Shown: piece by piece, positions 1 through 5,685 of the stretch
Numbering within the stretch: position 1 is the first letter of the stretch
Layout of the letters: each line of letters begins with the position of its first letter
Assembly: GCA_023416515.1 (NCBI GenBank)
Contig: JAEZHP010000130.1
Coordinates: 1 to 13,463, forward strand
Direction: 5' to 3'
Length of the DNA stretch: 13,463 bases
Origin: Pseudomonadota bacterium
GTDB lineage: Bacteria > Pseudomonadota > Alphaproteobacteria > Sphingomonadales > Sphingomonadaceae
Notes under the pieces: generated by a model
What the model was told of the DNA's origin: nothing
Database searches by the model: none
The model's input: the letters and a program-made list of their open reading frames with translations, nothing else
Position numbers and translations under genes: made by a program

Positions 1-108
1 CCGCTCCGGCCTTCTCGTATTCGTCCCGGGGAAGGGCGCCACGCATAAATGCAGTGACGCCAGACCGGTTCCGAAGCGATCGCCGGCGCCGCCGGTCCTC
101 GCGTCGGC
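1..108. other. Left-edge intergenic region downstream of nusG
   Basis: No open reading frame is supported here. On the minus strand this is the stretch just after nusG, where rplK (ribosomal protein L11) is expected in most bacteria, so it is probably the nusG-rplK spacer; L11 itself is not in the window. It has a GC-rich palindromic patch around 82-98 and an AT-richer spot near 45-52. I see no convincing terminator. The rplK assignment is inference from gene order only. Confidence 0.4.
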
Positions 109-648
109 TTATTTCATCCGCTCGACCTGCTCGAACTCGAGCTCGACCGGGGTCGCACGGCCGAAGATCGACACGCTGACCTTGACCCGGCTGCGGTCGA
201 AATCGAGCTCCTCGACGACTCCGTTGAAGCTCGCGAACGGGCCCTCGAGCACCTTGATCTGGTCGCCGATCTCGTAATCGACGTTGATCTTGGCCTTCGG
301 GCTCGCGGCGGCGGCTTCTTCCTTGGTGCTGAGGATCCGGTTCGCCTCGGCGTCGCTGATCGGCTGCGGCTTGCCGCTCGAGCCCAGGAAGCCGGTGACC
401 TTCGGAGTGTTCTTGATGAGGTGGTAGACGTCGTCGGTCATGCTGAGCTTGGCCAGCACATAGCCCGGGAAGAACTTGCGGTCGGAGGTGACCTTCTTGC
501 CGCGGCGGACCTCGGTGATCTTCTCGGTCGGGACCTCGACCGCCTCCACTAGCGGAGTGAGGCCGAGCCGAGTCGCTTCGGACTGGATCGCGTCGCGGAC
601 CTTGTTCTCGAAGCCCGAATAGGCGTGGATGATGTACCAGCGGGACAT
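109..648 (-). CDS. nusG: Transcription termination/antitermination factor NusG
   Basis: NusG binds RNA polymerase, raises elongation rate, and links it to Rho or to the leading ribosome (S10); this is family knowledge. The 179-residue protein has the normal bacterial length. The N-terminal NGN domain runs from about 1 to 105 (start MSRWYIIHAYSGFE, then FFPGYV at 59-64 and KVTGFLG at 83-89). The C-terminal KOW domain runs from about 126 to 179 (GDQIKVLEGPFASFNG at 128-143, IFGRATPVEL at 161-170). A linker of about 20 residues (TKEEAAAASPKAK) joins them, as in other alphaproteobacterial NusG. The start is ATG with GGAG about 14 bases upstream. It lies 18 bases after secE on the same strand, the classic secE-nusG operon, and is very probably co-transcribed with it. 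Nothing is abnormal. Confidence 0.98.
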   Translation of the reverse strand: MSRWYIIHAYSGFENKVRDAIQSEATRLGLTPLVEAVEVPTEKITEVRRGKKVTSDRKFFPGYVLAKLSMTDDVYHLIKNTPKVTGFLGSSGKPQPISDAEANRILSTKEEAAAASPKAKINVDYEIGDQIKVLEGPFASFNGVVEELDFDRSRVKVSVSIFGRATPVELEFEQVERMK

Positions 649-666
649 GTGTCGGCTTCGCTCCGG

Positions 667-864
667 TTAGCTGATGAGGGCGATGAGGTTGCGCACGATC
701 GCGCTGAACGCCGAGTCGACCCCGAAGAAGAACAGGCCGAGGATCGAGGTCATGATCACCACCAGGACGGCGGTCATCAACACTTCCTTGCGGGTCGGCC
801 AAACGATTTTGGCGGTCTCCGCGCGGACCTGCCGGAAGAATTCGCCTGGGGAGGTCTTCGCCAC
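667..864 (-). CDS. secE: Preprotein translocase subunit SecE
   Basis: SecE is the small essential subunit of the SecYEG inner-membrane translocon, clamping SecY. The 65-residue protein is the short single-span form typical outside enteric bacteria. It has an amphipathic N-terminal helix with the conserved KIVWPTRKEV at about 19-28, followed by one membrane segment at about 30-52 (MTAVLVVIMTSILGLFFFGV). The start codon is GTG, preceded by an AAGGA ribosome site about 8 bases upstream. nusG follows after 18 bases. The 208 bases upstream separate it from the divergent tRNA-Trp gene and must hold its promoter. Confidence 0.97.
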   Translation of the reverse strand: MAKTSPGEFFRQVRAETAKIVWPTRKEVLMTAVLVVIMTSILGLFFFGVDSAFSAIVRNLIALIS

Positions 865-963
865 CTGTGCCTGTTCCTTGTGAATCTGTCTGCCGCTCTC
901 GGACAGCCGCCCGGGACCGGTGGGCCGGTCAGCCAGGGGATTTCCGATGTACGGGAGATAGGC

Positions 964-992
964 CGATTAGCGTCGGCGTAAAGGGAAAGCAA
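964..992 (-). promoter_or_regulatory. Candidate promoter of secE-nusG
   Basis: Reading the minus strand, TTGCTT (992-987) and TAATCG (969-964) are spaced by exactly 17 bases, about 100 bases upstream of the secE GTG. The hexamers only partly match the housekeeping consensus, and a second pairing, TTTACG with TATCTC, is possible slightly downstream. Only the spacing and position support the call. Confidence 0.3.
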
Positions 993-1027
993 GAAGGAGG
1001 GGATGAACATCGCCAGGCCGGAGCCGC

Positions 1028-1056
1028 TTGCGAAGCCTGGTTCGTCCGGCTATCTG
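1028..1056 (+). promoter_or_regulatory. Candidate promoter of tRNA-Trp
   Basis: TTGCGA (1028-1033) and TATCTG (1051-1056) are 17 bases apart on the plus strand. Transcription would begin around 1062-1064, about ten bases before the mature tRNA 5' end, as is usual for tRNA genes. The -10 match is moderate; there is no experimental support. Confidence 0.35.
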
Positions 1057-1072
1057 GCCGGCTCCAGCGTGC

Positions 1073-1148
1073 AGGAGCGTAGCTCAGCTGGTAGAGCATC
1101 GGTCTCCAAAACCGAGGGCCGTGGGTTCGAGTCCCTCCGCTCCTGCCA
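1073..1148 (+). tRNA. tRNA-Trp (anticodon CCA)
   Basis: A complete 76-base cloverleaf is visible. The acceptor stem pairs AGGAGCG (1073-1079) with CGCTCCT (1138-1144); then the discriminator G and an encoded CCA (1146-1148). The D arm contains AGCTCAGCTGGTAGAGC. The anticodon stem TCGGT (1099-1103) pairs with ACCGA (1111-1115) around the loop CTCCAAA, placing CCA at 1106-1108, which reads UGG (Trp). The T arm has GGTTCGAGTCC. In many alphaproteobacteria tRNA-Trp lies upstream of secE-nusG on the same strand; here it is on the opposite strand, divergent from them. Confidence 0.97.
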
Positions 1149-1214
1149 ATCCTTTCCCTTACATCGTCAGACCGTAGCGATCCTCATTGCGAGCTCGGCT
1201 TTGTCTGCAAGGCC

Positions 1215-1237
1215 GTCACGGGAGCAAGTCCCGTGAC
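1215..1237. repeat. Perfect 9-bp inverted repeat (hairpin 1)
   Basis: GTCACGGGA (1215-1223) and TCCCGTGAC (1229-1237) flank a 5-base loop GCAAG. It lies downstream of both the tRNA-Trp gene (plus) and the ligase gene (minus). It could act as a bidirectional transcript-end hairpin or be part of a dispersed palindromic element. There is no T tract. Confidence 0.6.
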
Positions 1238-1304
1238 GTCAGTCCTGTCGCTCGCCAACGGCTCGCGCAGGCTGGCCGGCCTTCGCGCTCTCTTCGCGCT
1301 GCTC

Positions 1305-1325
1305 GAGGATTGCGGCGCAATCCTC
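1305..1325. repeat. Perfect 9-bp inverted repeat (hairpin 2) next to the ligase stop codon
   Basis: GAGGATTGC (1305-1313) and GCAATCCTC (1317-1325) flank a 3-base loop. It begins about 18 bases beyond the stop codon of the minus-strand ligase gene, which is where a 3'-end hairpin is expected. No T tract follows, so it may protect the mRNA end or assist Rho-type termination; this is inference. Confidence 0.55.
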
Positions 1326-1342
1326 TCGATACGCTCGGGCGC

Positions 1343-3097
1343 TCAGGCTGCGATATCGTAGGTGGTGATTTCGCCGCTGAGATAGAGGTTGCGGGCCTTG
1401 GCGCGGCTGAGCTTGCCGGAGCTGGTGCGCGGAAGCGAGCGCGGCGGGACCAGCTCGATCACGCAATTGATCCCGGTGATCGCCCGGACTCGGTCGCGGA
1501 TGAGGTCGCGAAGCTTCGCGCGCTCCGACAGGTCGGAGGTGCGGCACTGGACGAGGACCGCGGGGGTCTCCTCGCCGCCCTGGGTGGTGATCGAGAAAGC
1601 GGCGATGTCGCCGGCCTTGAAGCCCGGCAATTGCTCCACCGCCCACTCGATGTCCTGGGGCCAGTGGTTCTTGCCGTTGATGATGATCATGTCCTTGGCG
1701 CGGCCGACGATGTAGATGTAGCCGTCGCTGAGATAGCCCATGTCGCCGGTGTCGAGCCAACCGTCCTCGGTGAGGCAGGCACGGGTCGCGTCCTCGTCGC
1801 GGAAATAGCCGGTCATGACGGAGGAGCCGCGGCACCAGACCTTGCCTACCTCGCGCTCGGCGAGAGCGTTGTCGCTCTCGTCGCGGATCTCGATCTCCAT
1901 CCCGAGCGCCGGCTTGCCGCAATTGACCACGGCCCGGTAGCGTTGCGGGCGGTCGCGCTCGCCGGTCGTGCCGCCGGCGAGGAGGGTCTCCTCGACCAGC
2001 TCGACGACGATTCCTTCGCCCGGAGGCATGATCGACACCGCAAGCGTGGCTTCGGCGAGGCCGTAGCTGGGGAGGAAGGCCTTGGCGTCGAAGCCCGCGG
2101 GAGCGAAGGCGTCGACGAAGGCCTGCATGACGTCCGGGCGGATCATGTCGGCGCCGTTGCCGGCGACTCGCCAGCGCGACAGGTCGAAGCGCTCGGCGAC
2201 ATTGACCTGGCTCGACACCCGGCGCGCGCAGATGTCGTAGCCGAAGCTCGGCGAGTAGGAGAGGGTGGTGCCTTCGTGGCGGCTGATCAGGTCGAGCCAG
2301 GCAAGGGGGCGGCGGGCGAAATCCTCGGTCTTGAGATAGTCCGCGGACATCTGGTTGGCGACCGGCGACAGAAGGCAGCCGACCAGGCCCATGTCATGGT
2401 AGAAGGGGAGCCAGGCGACCCCGCGGTCGCCGTCGCCGATCTTCATGCCGTGGCTGTGAGCGGCGAGATTGCTCAACAGCGCATGGTGGGTGATGACCAC
2501 CCCGTGCGGGAAGCGGGTCGAGCCGCTGGAATATTGAAGATAGGCGATGTCGTCGGGGCTCGCCTTCGGAAGCCCGACCGCGGTCGCCTCCTCCTGGCCG
2601 AAGCTGCTCCAGTCGAGGCCCGGAACTCCGGCGGCCTCGGCCGCGGCGCCGGCGAGGTTGGCGAGCATCGGCGGGTAGACCAGCATCAGCGGGTCGGCGC
2701 TCTTAAGCTGCACTCCGAGCTGATCGATATAGGATTGGGCGCCGCCGAACGAGGTCGGAAGCGGCAGCGGGATCGGCCAGGCGCCCGCATAGACGGTGCC
2801 GAAGAAGAGCGAGCAGAATTCGGGCGCGGTCTCGGCGATGAGAGCAATGCGGTCGCCCGGCTTCACGCCCCGGGCGATCAGCCGGTAGGCCCAGTCGAGG
2901 GCGTCGCTTCGAAGCTCGCTGAACGGATAGACCCGCTCGAGACGAGCGCGGGCGTCGTGGAAGTTGAGGCCGCGCCGGCCGAGCGCCGCATAATCGAGGG
3001 CCTCGCCGAGAGTCGCGAAGTCCGCATAGCGGCGGACCGTGCCATCGTCGGTGGGGGTCGGCTCGGCAACGCCTGCGCCTTCACCATTCTCAATCAC
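1343..3097 (-). CDS. Fatty-acyl-AMP ligase-like adenylate-forming enzyme
   Basis: This ANL-superfamily enzyme activates a carboxylic acid with ATP to an acyl-adenylate. The 584 residues carry the family motifs in order: phosphate-binding loop YLQYSSGSTRFPHGVV at 186-201, WLPFYHDMGLVG at 229-240, PSYGLAEATL at 343-352, DTGDMGYL at 449-456, GRAKDMIIINGKNHWPQDIE at 465-484, and the C-terminal lysine K562 in SSGKLSR. WLPFYHDMGL, SYGLAEATL and the GKNHWPQDIE hinge are typical of fatty-acyl-AMP ligases (FAAL), which pass the acyl group to an acyl carrier protein rather than CoA. The start is GTG with a weak ribosome site. It stands alone: no carrier protein, polyketide synthase or serine palmitoyltransferase is nearby. 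In sphingolipid-making alphaproteobacteria an acyl-activating enzyme of this type takes part in sphingolipid synthesis, which is one possible role. Substrate is unknown; a CoA ligase cannot be excluded. Confidence 0.88.
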   Translation of the reverse strand: MIENGEGAGVAEPTPTDDGTVRRYADFATLGEALDYAALGRRGLNFHDARARLERVYPFSELRSDALDWAYRLIARGVKPGDRIALIAETAPEFCSLFFGTVYAGAWPIPLPLPTSFGGAQSYIDQLGVQLKSADPLMLVYPPMLANLAGAAAEAAGVPGLDWSSFGQEEATAVGLPKASPDDIAYLQYSSGSTRFPHGVVITHHALLSNLAAHSHGMKIGDGDRGVAWLPFYHDMGLVGCLLSPVANQMSADYLKTEDFARRPLAWLDLISRHEGTTLSYSPSFGYDICARRVSSQVNVAERFDLSRWRVAGNGADMIRPDVMQAFVDAFAPAGFDAKAFLPSYGLAEATLAVSIMPPGEGIVVELVEETLLAGGTTGERDRPQRYRAVVNCGKPALGMEIEIRDESDNALAEREVGKVWCRGSSVMTGYFRDEDATRACLTEDGWLDTGDMGYLSDGYIYIVGRAKDMIIINGKNHWPQDIEWAVEQLPGFKAGDIAAFSITTQGGEETPAVLVQCRTSDLSERAKLRDLIRDRVRAITGINCVIELVPPRSLPRTSSGKLSRAKARNLYLSGEITTYDIAA

Positions 3098-3218
3098 GTC
3101 TGGCTCAATCCCTTATCACTAGGCTTTGTCTGGTCGCCGAACCTCGGCAGCATAGAGCACCGAGCCTGCCCCTAAGTCGGAGAGCGCGTTCATAATCCGG
3201 CTCTACTGTGGCACAATC

Positions 3219-3758
3219 ATGGCCGTGCAGATGGAACGTCACAAACGCGCGGTGCCGCCGCTCGACGGCGAGGGGCTCGAACGGCTCGCAGTCAACTATG
3301 CCGGGCGCTACGCCGTTACGCGTGCGAAACTCAAGGCCTATCTCGGGCGCAAGCTGCGCGAGCGCGGCTGGGGCGGCGAGGGCGAGCCGCCGCTCGACAG
3401 CCTGGTCGAGCGCTTCGCCAGGCTCGGCTATGTCGACGACGCCGCGTTCGCGACCGCTCGGGCGGAGTCGCTGTCGCGCCGCGGCTATGGGGTGCGCAGG
3501 GTCGAGACCGCTCTCAAGGTCGCGGGAATCGAGGAAGCGGACGGCGCCGCGGCGCTCGAACATGCCTCGGCGGAGGCGTGGAACGCGGCGCTTCGCTTCG
3601 CCGAGCGGCGCCGGATCGGACCTTTCGCAGAGACTTATGAGGAGCGGCCACAGCGCGAAAAGAAGCTGGCGGCGATGCTTCGCGCCGGCCATCCGCTCGC
3701 CATCGCGCGCAAGATCGCCGCCGCCCGGCCCGGACAATTCCCGGAAGCGGACGATTAA
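3219..3758 (+). CDS. recX: RecX family regulatory protein
   Basis: RecX proteins bind RecA filaments and limit recombination and SOS activity. The 179-residue product shows the helical-repeat pattern of alphaproteobacterial RecX: LERLAVNYAGRYAVTRAKL at about 20-38, YLGRKLRERGW at 41-51, a second repeat with VERFARLGYVDDAAFATAR at 63-81, SLSRRGYGVRRVETALKVAGI at 84-104, and a more divergent third repeat up to about 170. It is not beside recA, as is common in this class. The start is uncertain: ATG 3219 and ATG 3231 (MERHKR) are both possible, neither with a strong ribosome site. The 121 bases upstream are shared with the divergent ligase gene; no GTTC-N7-GTTC SOS box is visible. Confidence 0.82.
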   Translation: MAVQMERHKRAVPPLDGEGLERLAVNYAGRYAVTRAKLKAYLGRKLRERGWGGEGEPPLDSLVERFARLGYVDDAAFATARAESLSRRGYGVRRVETALKVAGIEEADGAAALEHASAEAWNAALRFAERRRIGPFAETYEERPQREKKLAAMLRAGHPLAIARKIAAARPGQFPEADD

Positions 3759-3771
3759 TCACCTGCCACAG

Positions 3772-3799
3772 TTCACAAAATGCGAATTCATGGTACTTC
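3772..3799 (+). promoter_or_regulatory. Candidate promoter of the twin cold-shock gene
   Basis: TTCACA (3772-3777) and TACTTC (3794-3799) are 16 bases apart in the 68-base spacer after recX. Transcription would start near 3806, about 20 bases before the chosen ATG. The match is weak, and read-through from recX is an alternative. Confidence 0.22.
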
Positions 3800-3826
3800 T
3801 ACGGTGCCGTGGTTGATAGGCCGTTG

Positions 3827-4420
3827 ATGATGTCGCGTAGCGAGAGTGAAGAAGGCGGGGCCCCCGGCGGCACCGGTGAAGGTCATCATTCGCTCGCGGA
3901 TGGGGACGCGCTTCAGCGCGTCACCGGCACGGTCAAATGGTTCGACGCCACCCGCGGCTTCGGCTTCGTGGTCAGCGAGCAGGTCGACGGCGACGTCCTC
4001 ATCCACTTCACCGTGCTCCGCGAGCACGACCGCCGAAGCCTTCCCGAGGGCGCGATCGTCGAATGCCTGGTCGCCCATCAGGAGCGCGGGCTCCAGGCCC
4101 GCAAGGTGATCAGCATCGACCTCAGCCAGGCGCTTGTCCCGGAGCTCACCCGCGCCCAGGCCGACCAGAGCGAGCGGGTCAATCCGGCCGCGCTTCTCGA
4201 CTCGGCCGGCCAGTTCGAGCCGGTCAAGGTCAAATGGTTCAACCGGCTGCGCGGCTACGGCTTCCTGGTGCGCGAGGAAGGCAGCGACGAGGACGTCTTC
4301 GTCCATATGGAGACGGTTCGGCGCGGCGGCCTCAACGACCTGTTCCCCGACCAGCCCCTGCGAGCCCGAATCGCGGTCGGCAAGAAAGGCCCTCTCGCGG
4401 TCGAGGTCGAGGCGCGCTGA
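3827..4420 (+). CDS. Twin cold-shock-domain protein
   Basis: It holds two cold-shock domains, OB folds that bind single-stranded RNA or DNA and act as RNA chaperones. Domain 1 covers about 33-100: GTVKWFDATRGFGFVV, with RNP1 RGFGFVV at 43-49 and RNP2-like VLIHF at 57-61. Domain 2 covers about 132-197: VKVKWFNRLRGYGFLV at 133-148 and DVFVHM at 156-161. A charged linker of about 30 residues separates them, and the first ~25 residues are acidic and glycine-rich, probably disordered. Two-domain Csp proteins of about 200 residues are typical of alphaproteobacteria, unlike the 70-residue CspA. I chose ATG 3827 because AGG (3818-3820) lies 6 bases upstream; GTG 3809 (six residues longer) and ATG 3830 are alternatives. 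Confidence 0.9.
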   Translation: MMSRSESEEGGAPGGTGEGHHSLADGDALQRVTGTVKWFDATRGFGFVVSEQVDGDVLIHFTVLREHDRRSLPEGAIVECLVAHQERGLQARKVISIDLSQALVPELTRAQADQSERVNPAALLDSAGQFEPVKVKWFNRLRGYGFLVREEGSDEDVFVHMETVRRGGLNDLFPDQPLRARIAVGKKGPLAVEVEAR

Positions 4421-4434
4421 CACCACCTACTTCA

Positions 4435-4455
4435 CCCCTCCCCTCAGGGGAGGGG
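4435..4455 (+). terminator. Perfect GC hairpin after the cold-shock gene
   Basis: CCCCTCCCC (4435-4443) pairs with GGGGAGGGG (4447-4455) around loop TCA, 14 bases after the cold-shock stop codon. The position suits a transcript-end hairpin, but no T tract follows, so it is not a classical intrinsic terminator. The CCCCTCCCC-TCA-GGGGAGGGG theme also resembles dispersed intergenic palindromes found in many proteobacterial genomes. Confidence 0.5.
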
Positions 4456-4457
4456 CA

Positions 4458-4555
4458 TGGGGTGGGGAGAGCGCCAGGCGGGGCTCGATGCCCCGGCTGG
4501 TGCTTTGAGCGCCGTGAATAGAGTCTTCGGCGCGCAGACGCGCGCACCCACCCCA
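4458..4555. repeat. 9-bp inverted repeat enclosing two smaller hairpins
   Basis: TGGGGTGGG (4458-4466) is perfectly complementary to CCCACCCCA (4547-4555). Inside lie CGGGGC/GCCCCG (4479-4484/4490-4495, 5-base loop) and GCGCCG/CGGCGC (4509-4514/4528-4533, 13-base loop). It could be the terminal repeat of a small non-coding element. Confidence 0.45.
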
Positions 4556-4559
4556 ACCC

Positions 4560-4623
4560 AGCACCGGGTAAACAGCGCCCCGCGCTGTTCAGGTCATGCC
4601 GGGGGCATGACCGACCCGGTGCT
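4560..4623. repeat. Perfect three-way-junction palindrome
   Basis: The outer stem AGCACCGGGT (4560-4569) pairs with ACCCGGTGCT (4614-4623), 10 bp without mismatch. It encloses two perfect hairpins: AACAGCGC/GCGCTGTT (4571-4578/4582-4589, loop CCC) and GGTCATGCC/GGCATGACC (4592-4600/4604-4612, loop GGG). Only four bases outside the hairpins stay unpaired in the junction. The two triloops are complementary to each other. It may be a repetitive palindromic unit, a structured RNA in the NDUFA12 leader, or a DNA cruciform; the sequence alone cannot decide. Confidence 0.75.
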
Positions 4624-4655
4624 CTTGAAAGGGAGGGGCTTGAAAGTGGACGGCG

Positions 4656-4677
4656 ATAGGCCGTAGGCGCGGCCTAT
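4656..4677 (+). promoter_or_regulatory. Hairpin covering the NDUFA12 start codon
   Basis: ATAGGCC (4656-4662) pairs with GGCCTAT (4671-4677) around an 8-base loop, so A and U of the AUG at 4676-4678 are base-paired. The only purine-rich bases near the start (AGGCG) are in the loop. In an mRNA this could slow initiation. A regulatory role is inference. Confidence 0.35.
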
Positions 4678-5056
4678 GGGTTTCCTGGGCAAGATCTTCA
4701 CCTGGTGGAACGGCGCGACCATCGGCGCCGGAATGCACATTCGCGGCACCGGCCGCGAGGTGGGCCGCGACGTCAACGGCAACATCTACTACCAGTCCAA
4801 GAAGGGCGACCGCCGCTACGTCATCTATAGTGGCGAGAATGACGCGAGCCGAATCACTCCGGAATGGTATGCGTGGATGCACAAGCAGATCGACGACGTT
4901 CCGGACAAGGCGCTTCCGCCGGCGCCCAAGTTCCTCAAGGACCCGACTCCGAACCTAACCGGAACGCCTTACGCCTACCGCCCGTCCGGAGCGCTCGCCC
5001 GCGGCGGCCAGCGCCAGGCGGCGAGCGGCGATTACCAGGCCTGGACCCCCGAATAA
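4676..5056 (+). CDS. NADH:ubiquinone oxidoreductase subunit NDUFA12 family
   Basis: This is the bacterial homologue of the mitochondrial complex I accessory subunit NDUFA12 (17.2 kDa, B17.2), found in alphaproteobacteria; it acts at the peripheral arm of complex I in the inner membrane. The 126-residue protein has the family signature: N-terminal FLGKIFTWWNGATIGAG (3-19), GREVGRDVNGNIYYQSK at about 26-42, RRYVIYSG (46-53), SRITPEWYAWMHKQID at about 58-73, and a proline-rich tail with LTGTPYAYRPSG at about 94-105. The start is fixed because an in-frame TAG lies four codons upstream and family members begin the same way. The start codon sits in a hairpin and lacks a clear ribosome site. The DUF2155 gene follows after 5 bases, the usual alphaproteobacterial order. 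It is encoded apart from the nuo operon, also usual. Confidence 0.95.
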   Translation: MGFLGKIFTWWNGATIGAGMHIRGTGREVGRDVNGNIYYQSKKGDRRYVIYSGENDASRITPEWYAWMHKQIDDVPDKALPPAPKFLKDPTPNLTGTPYAYRPSGALARGGQRQAASGDYQAWTPE

Positions 5057-5061
5057 GCTTG

Positions 5062-5685
5062 ATGCGCCGCGCACTCCTCACCGCTGCCGCACTTGCCGGC
5101 CTGCCGGCGCTCGCCGCGTGCGGCGGGGGCGAGGAGAACCAGGCGACGACCAACGGCCAGGTCGAGTCGGAGCCGGTGCGTGCGTCCACCGACAGCCTCG
5201 CGCCCGGCACGACACCGATGGCCGAGCGGGTCGCCGTGATCGGCCTCATCAACAAGCGCAACGGGATCGCCCGCGACCTCACGCTGCGGCCGGGACAGGC
5301 GGTTCGCGACAACGACATCATCATCCGGCTGCGCGCCTGCGAGACGACCGCGCCGCATGAGCCGCAACAGCTCACCGGAGCCTTTCTCCAGGTCGATACC
5401 GCCGACCGCCAGGGCACCTTCCGGAGGATCTTCTCCGGCTGGGTCTACAAGGAGAGCCCGTCACTCAACGTGGTCGAGCACCCCGTCTACGACGTGTGGG
5501 TCAAGAGCTGCGCGATGACGCATCCGGGAGCGCCGGCGGCGCCCGAAGCGCCGTCCGATTCTTCGAGCAATCGGTCGAGCCTTCCGAAATCGGCCTCGGC
5601 CAGGCCTCCGCGGCGCACCGAGGCGACGGGCGCAGAGTCGAACGAGCCGGCGGCTTCCAACTCGGCGGTCAACATCTCCAGGTAA
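5062..5685 (+). CDS. DUF2155 domain lipoprotein
   Basis: The 207-residue protein begins with a lipoprotein signal: positive MRR, a hydrophobic stretch, and lipobox LAAC with the cysteine at 20, so it is probably anchored on the periplasmic side of a membrane. The DUF2155 domain runs from about 56 to 150: LINKRNGIARDLTLRPGQAV, IRLRACE (89-94), FSGWVYKESPSLNVVEHPVYDVW (124-146). Cysteines 93 and 150 could form a disulfide. The last ~55 residues are Pro/Ala/Ser-rich and probably disordered. Function is unknown; co-location with NDUFA12 and aat is conserved in alphaproteobacteria. The start ATG 5062 is 5 bases after the NDUFA12 stop and is the one giving the signal peptide. Its last 199 bases overlap aat on the opposite strand, with the two genes' third codon positions facing each other. 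Confidence 0.9.
   Translation: MRRALLTAAALAGLPALAACGGGEENQATTNGQVESEPVRASTDSLAPGTTPMAERVAVIGLINKRNGIARDLTLRPGQAVRDNDIIIRLRACETTAPHEPQQLTGAFLQVDTADRQGTFRRIFSGWVYKESPSLNVVEHPVYDVWVKSCAMTHPGAPAAPEAPSDSSSNRSSLPKSASARPPRRTEATGAESNEPAASNSAVNISR

Larger units (their letters stand above)
1149..1342. other. Gene-free stretch between tRNA-Trp and the acyl-AMP ligase gene
   Basis: No protein gene is supported. The tRNA (plus) and the ligase gene (minus) converge here. The stretch contains two perfect 9-bp hairpins, listed separately, and a GC-rich palindromic patch (GGCTGGCCGGCC) around 1270-1281. No T-rich tract follows either hairpin on either strand, so any termination role would be non-canonical. 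The composition resembles an intergenic repeat, but copy number cannot be judged from this window. Confidence 0.5.
4421..4675. other. Structured gene-free stretch before NDUFA12
   Basis: No protein gene is supported in these 255 bases. Almost the whole stretch is made of inverted repeats: hairpin 4435-4455, inverted repeat 4458-4466/4547-4555 enclosing small hairpins at 4479-4495 and 4509-4533, a three-way junction at 4560-4623, and a hairpin at 4656-4677 over the NDUFA12 start. CTTGAAAG occurs twice (4624-4631 and 4639-4646). The density of perfect pairing is far above the surroundings and suggests an intergenic repetitive element or a structured RNA. Confidence 0.6.

Noticed and set aside
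1187..3175. A 662-codon open frame on the plus strand
   Set aside because: It is antisense to the acyl-AMP ligase gene, which carries all expected motifs. Long antisense frames are common in very GC-rich genes, and this one has no recognisable domain.
3098..3218. An SOS box controlling recX
   Set aside because: One GTTC half-site is present near 3189 but there is no second GTTC at a 7-base spacing.
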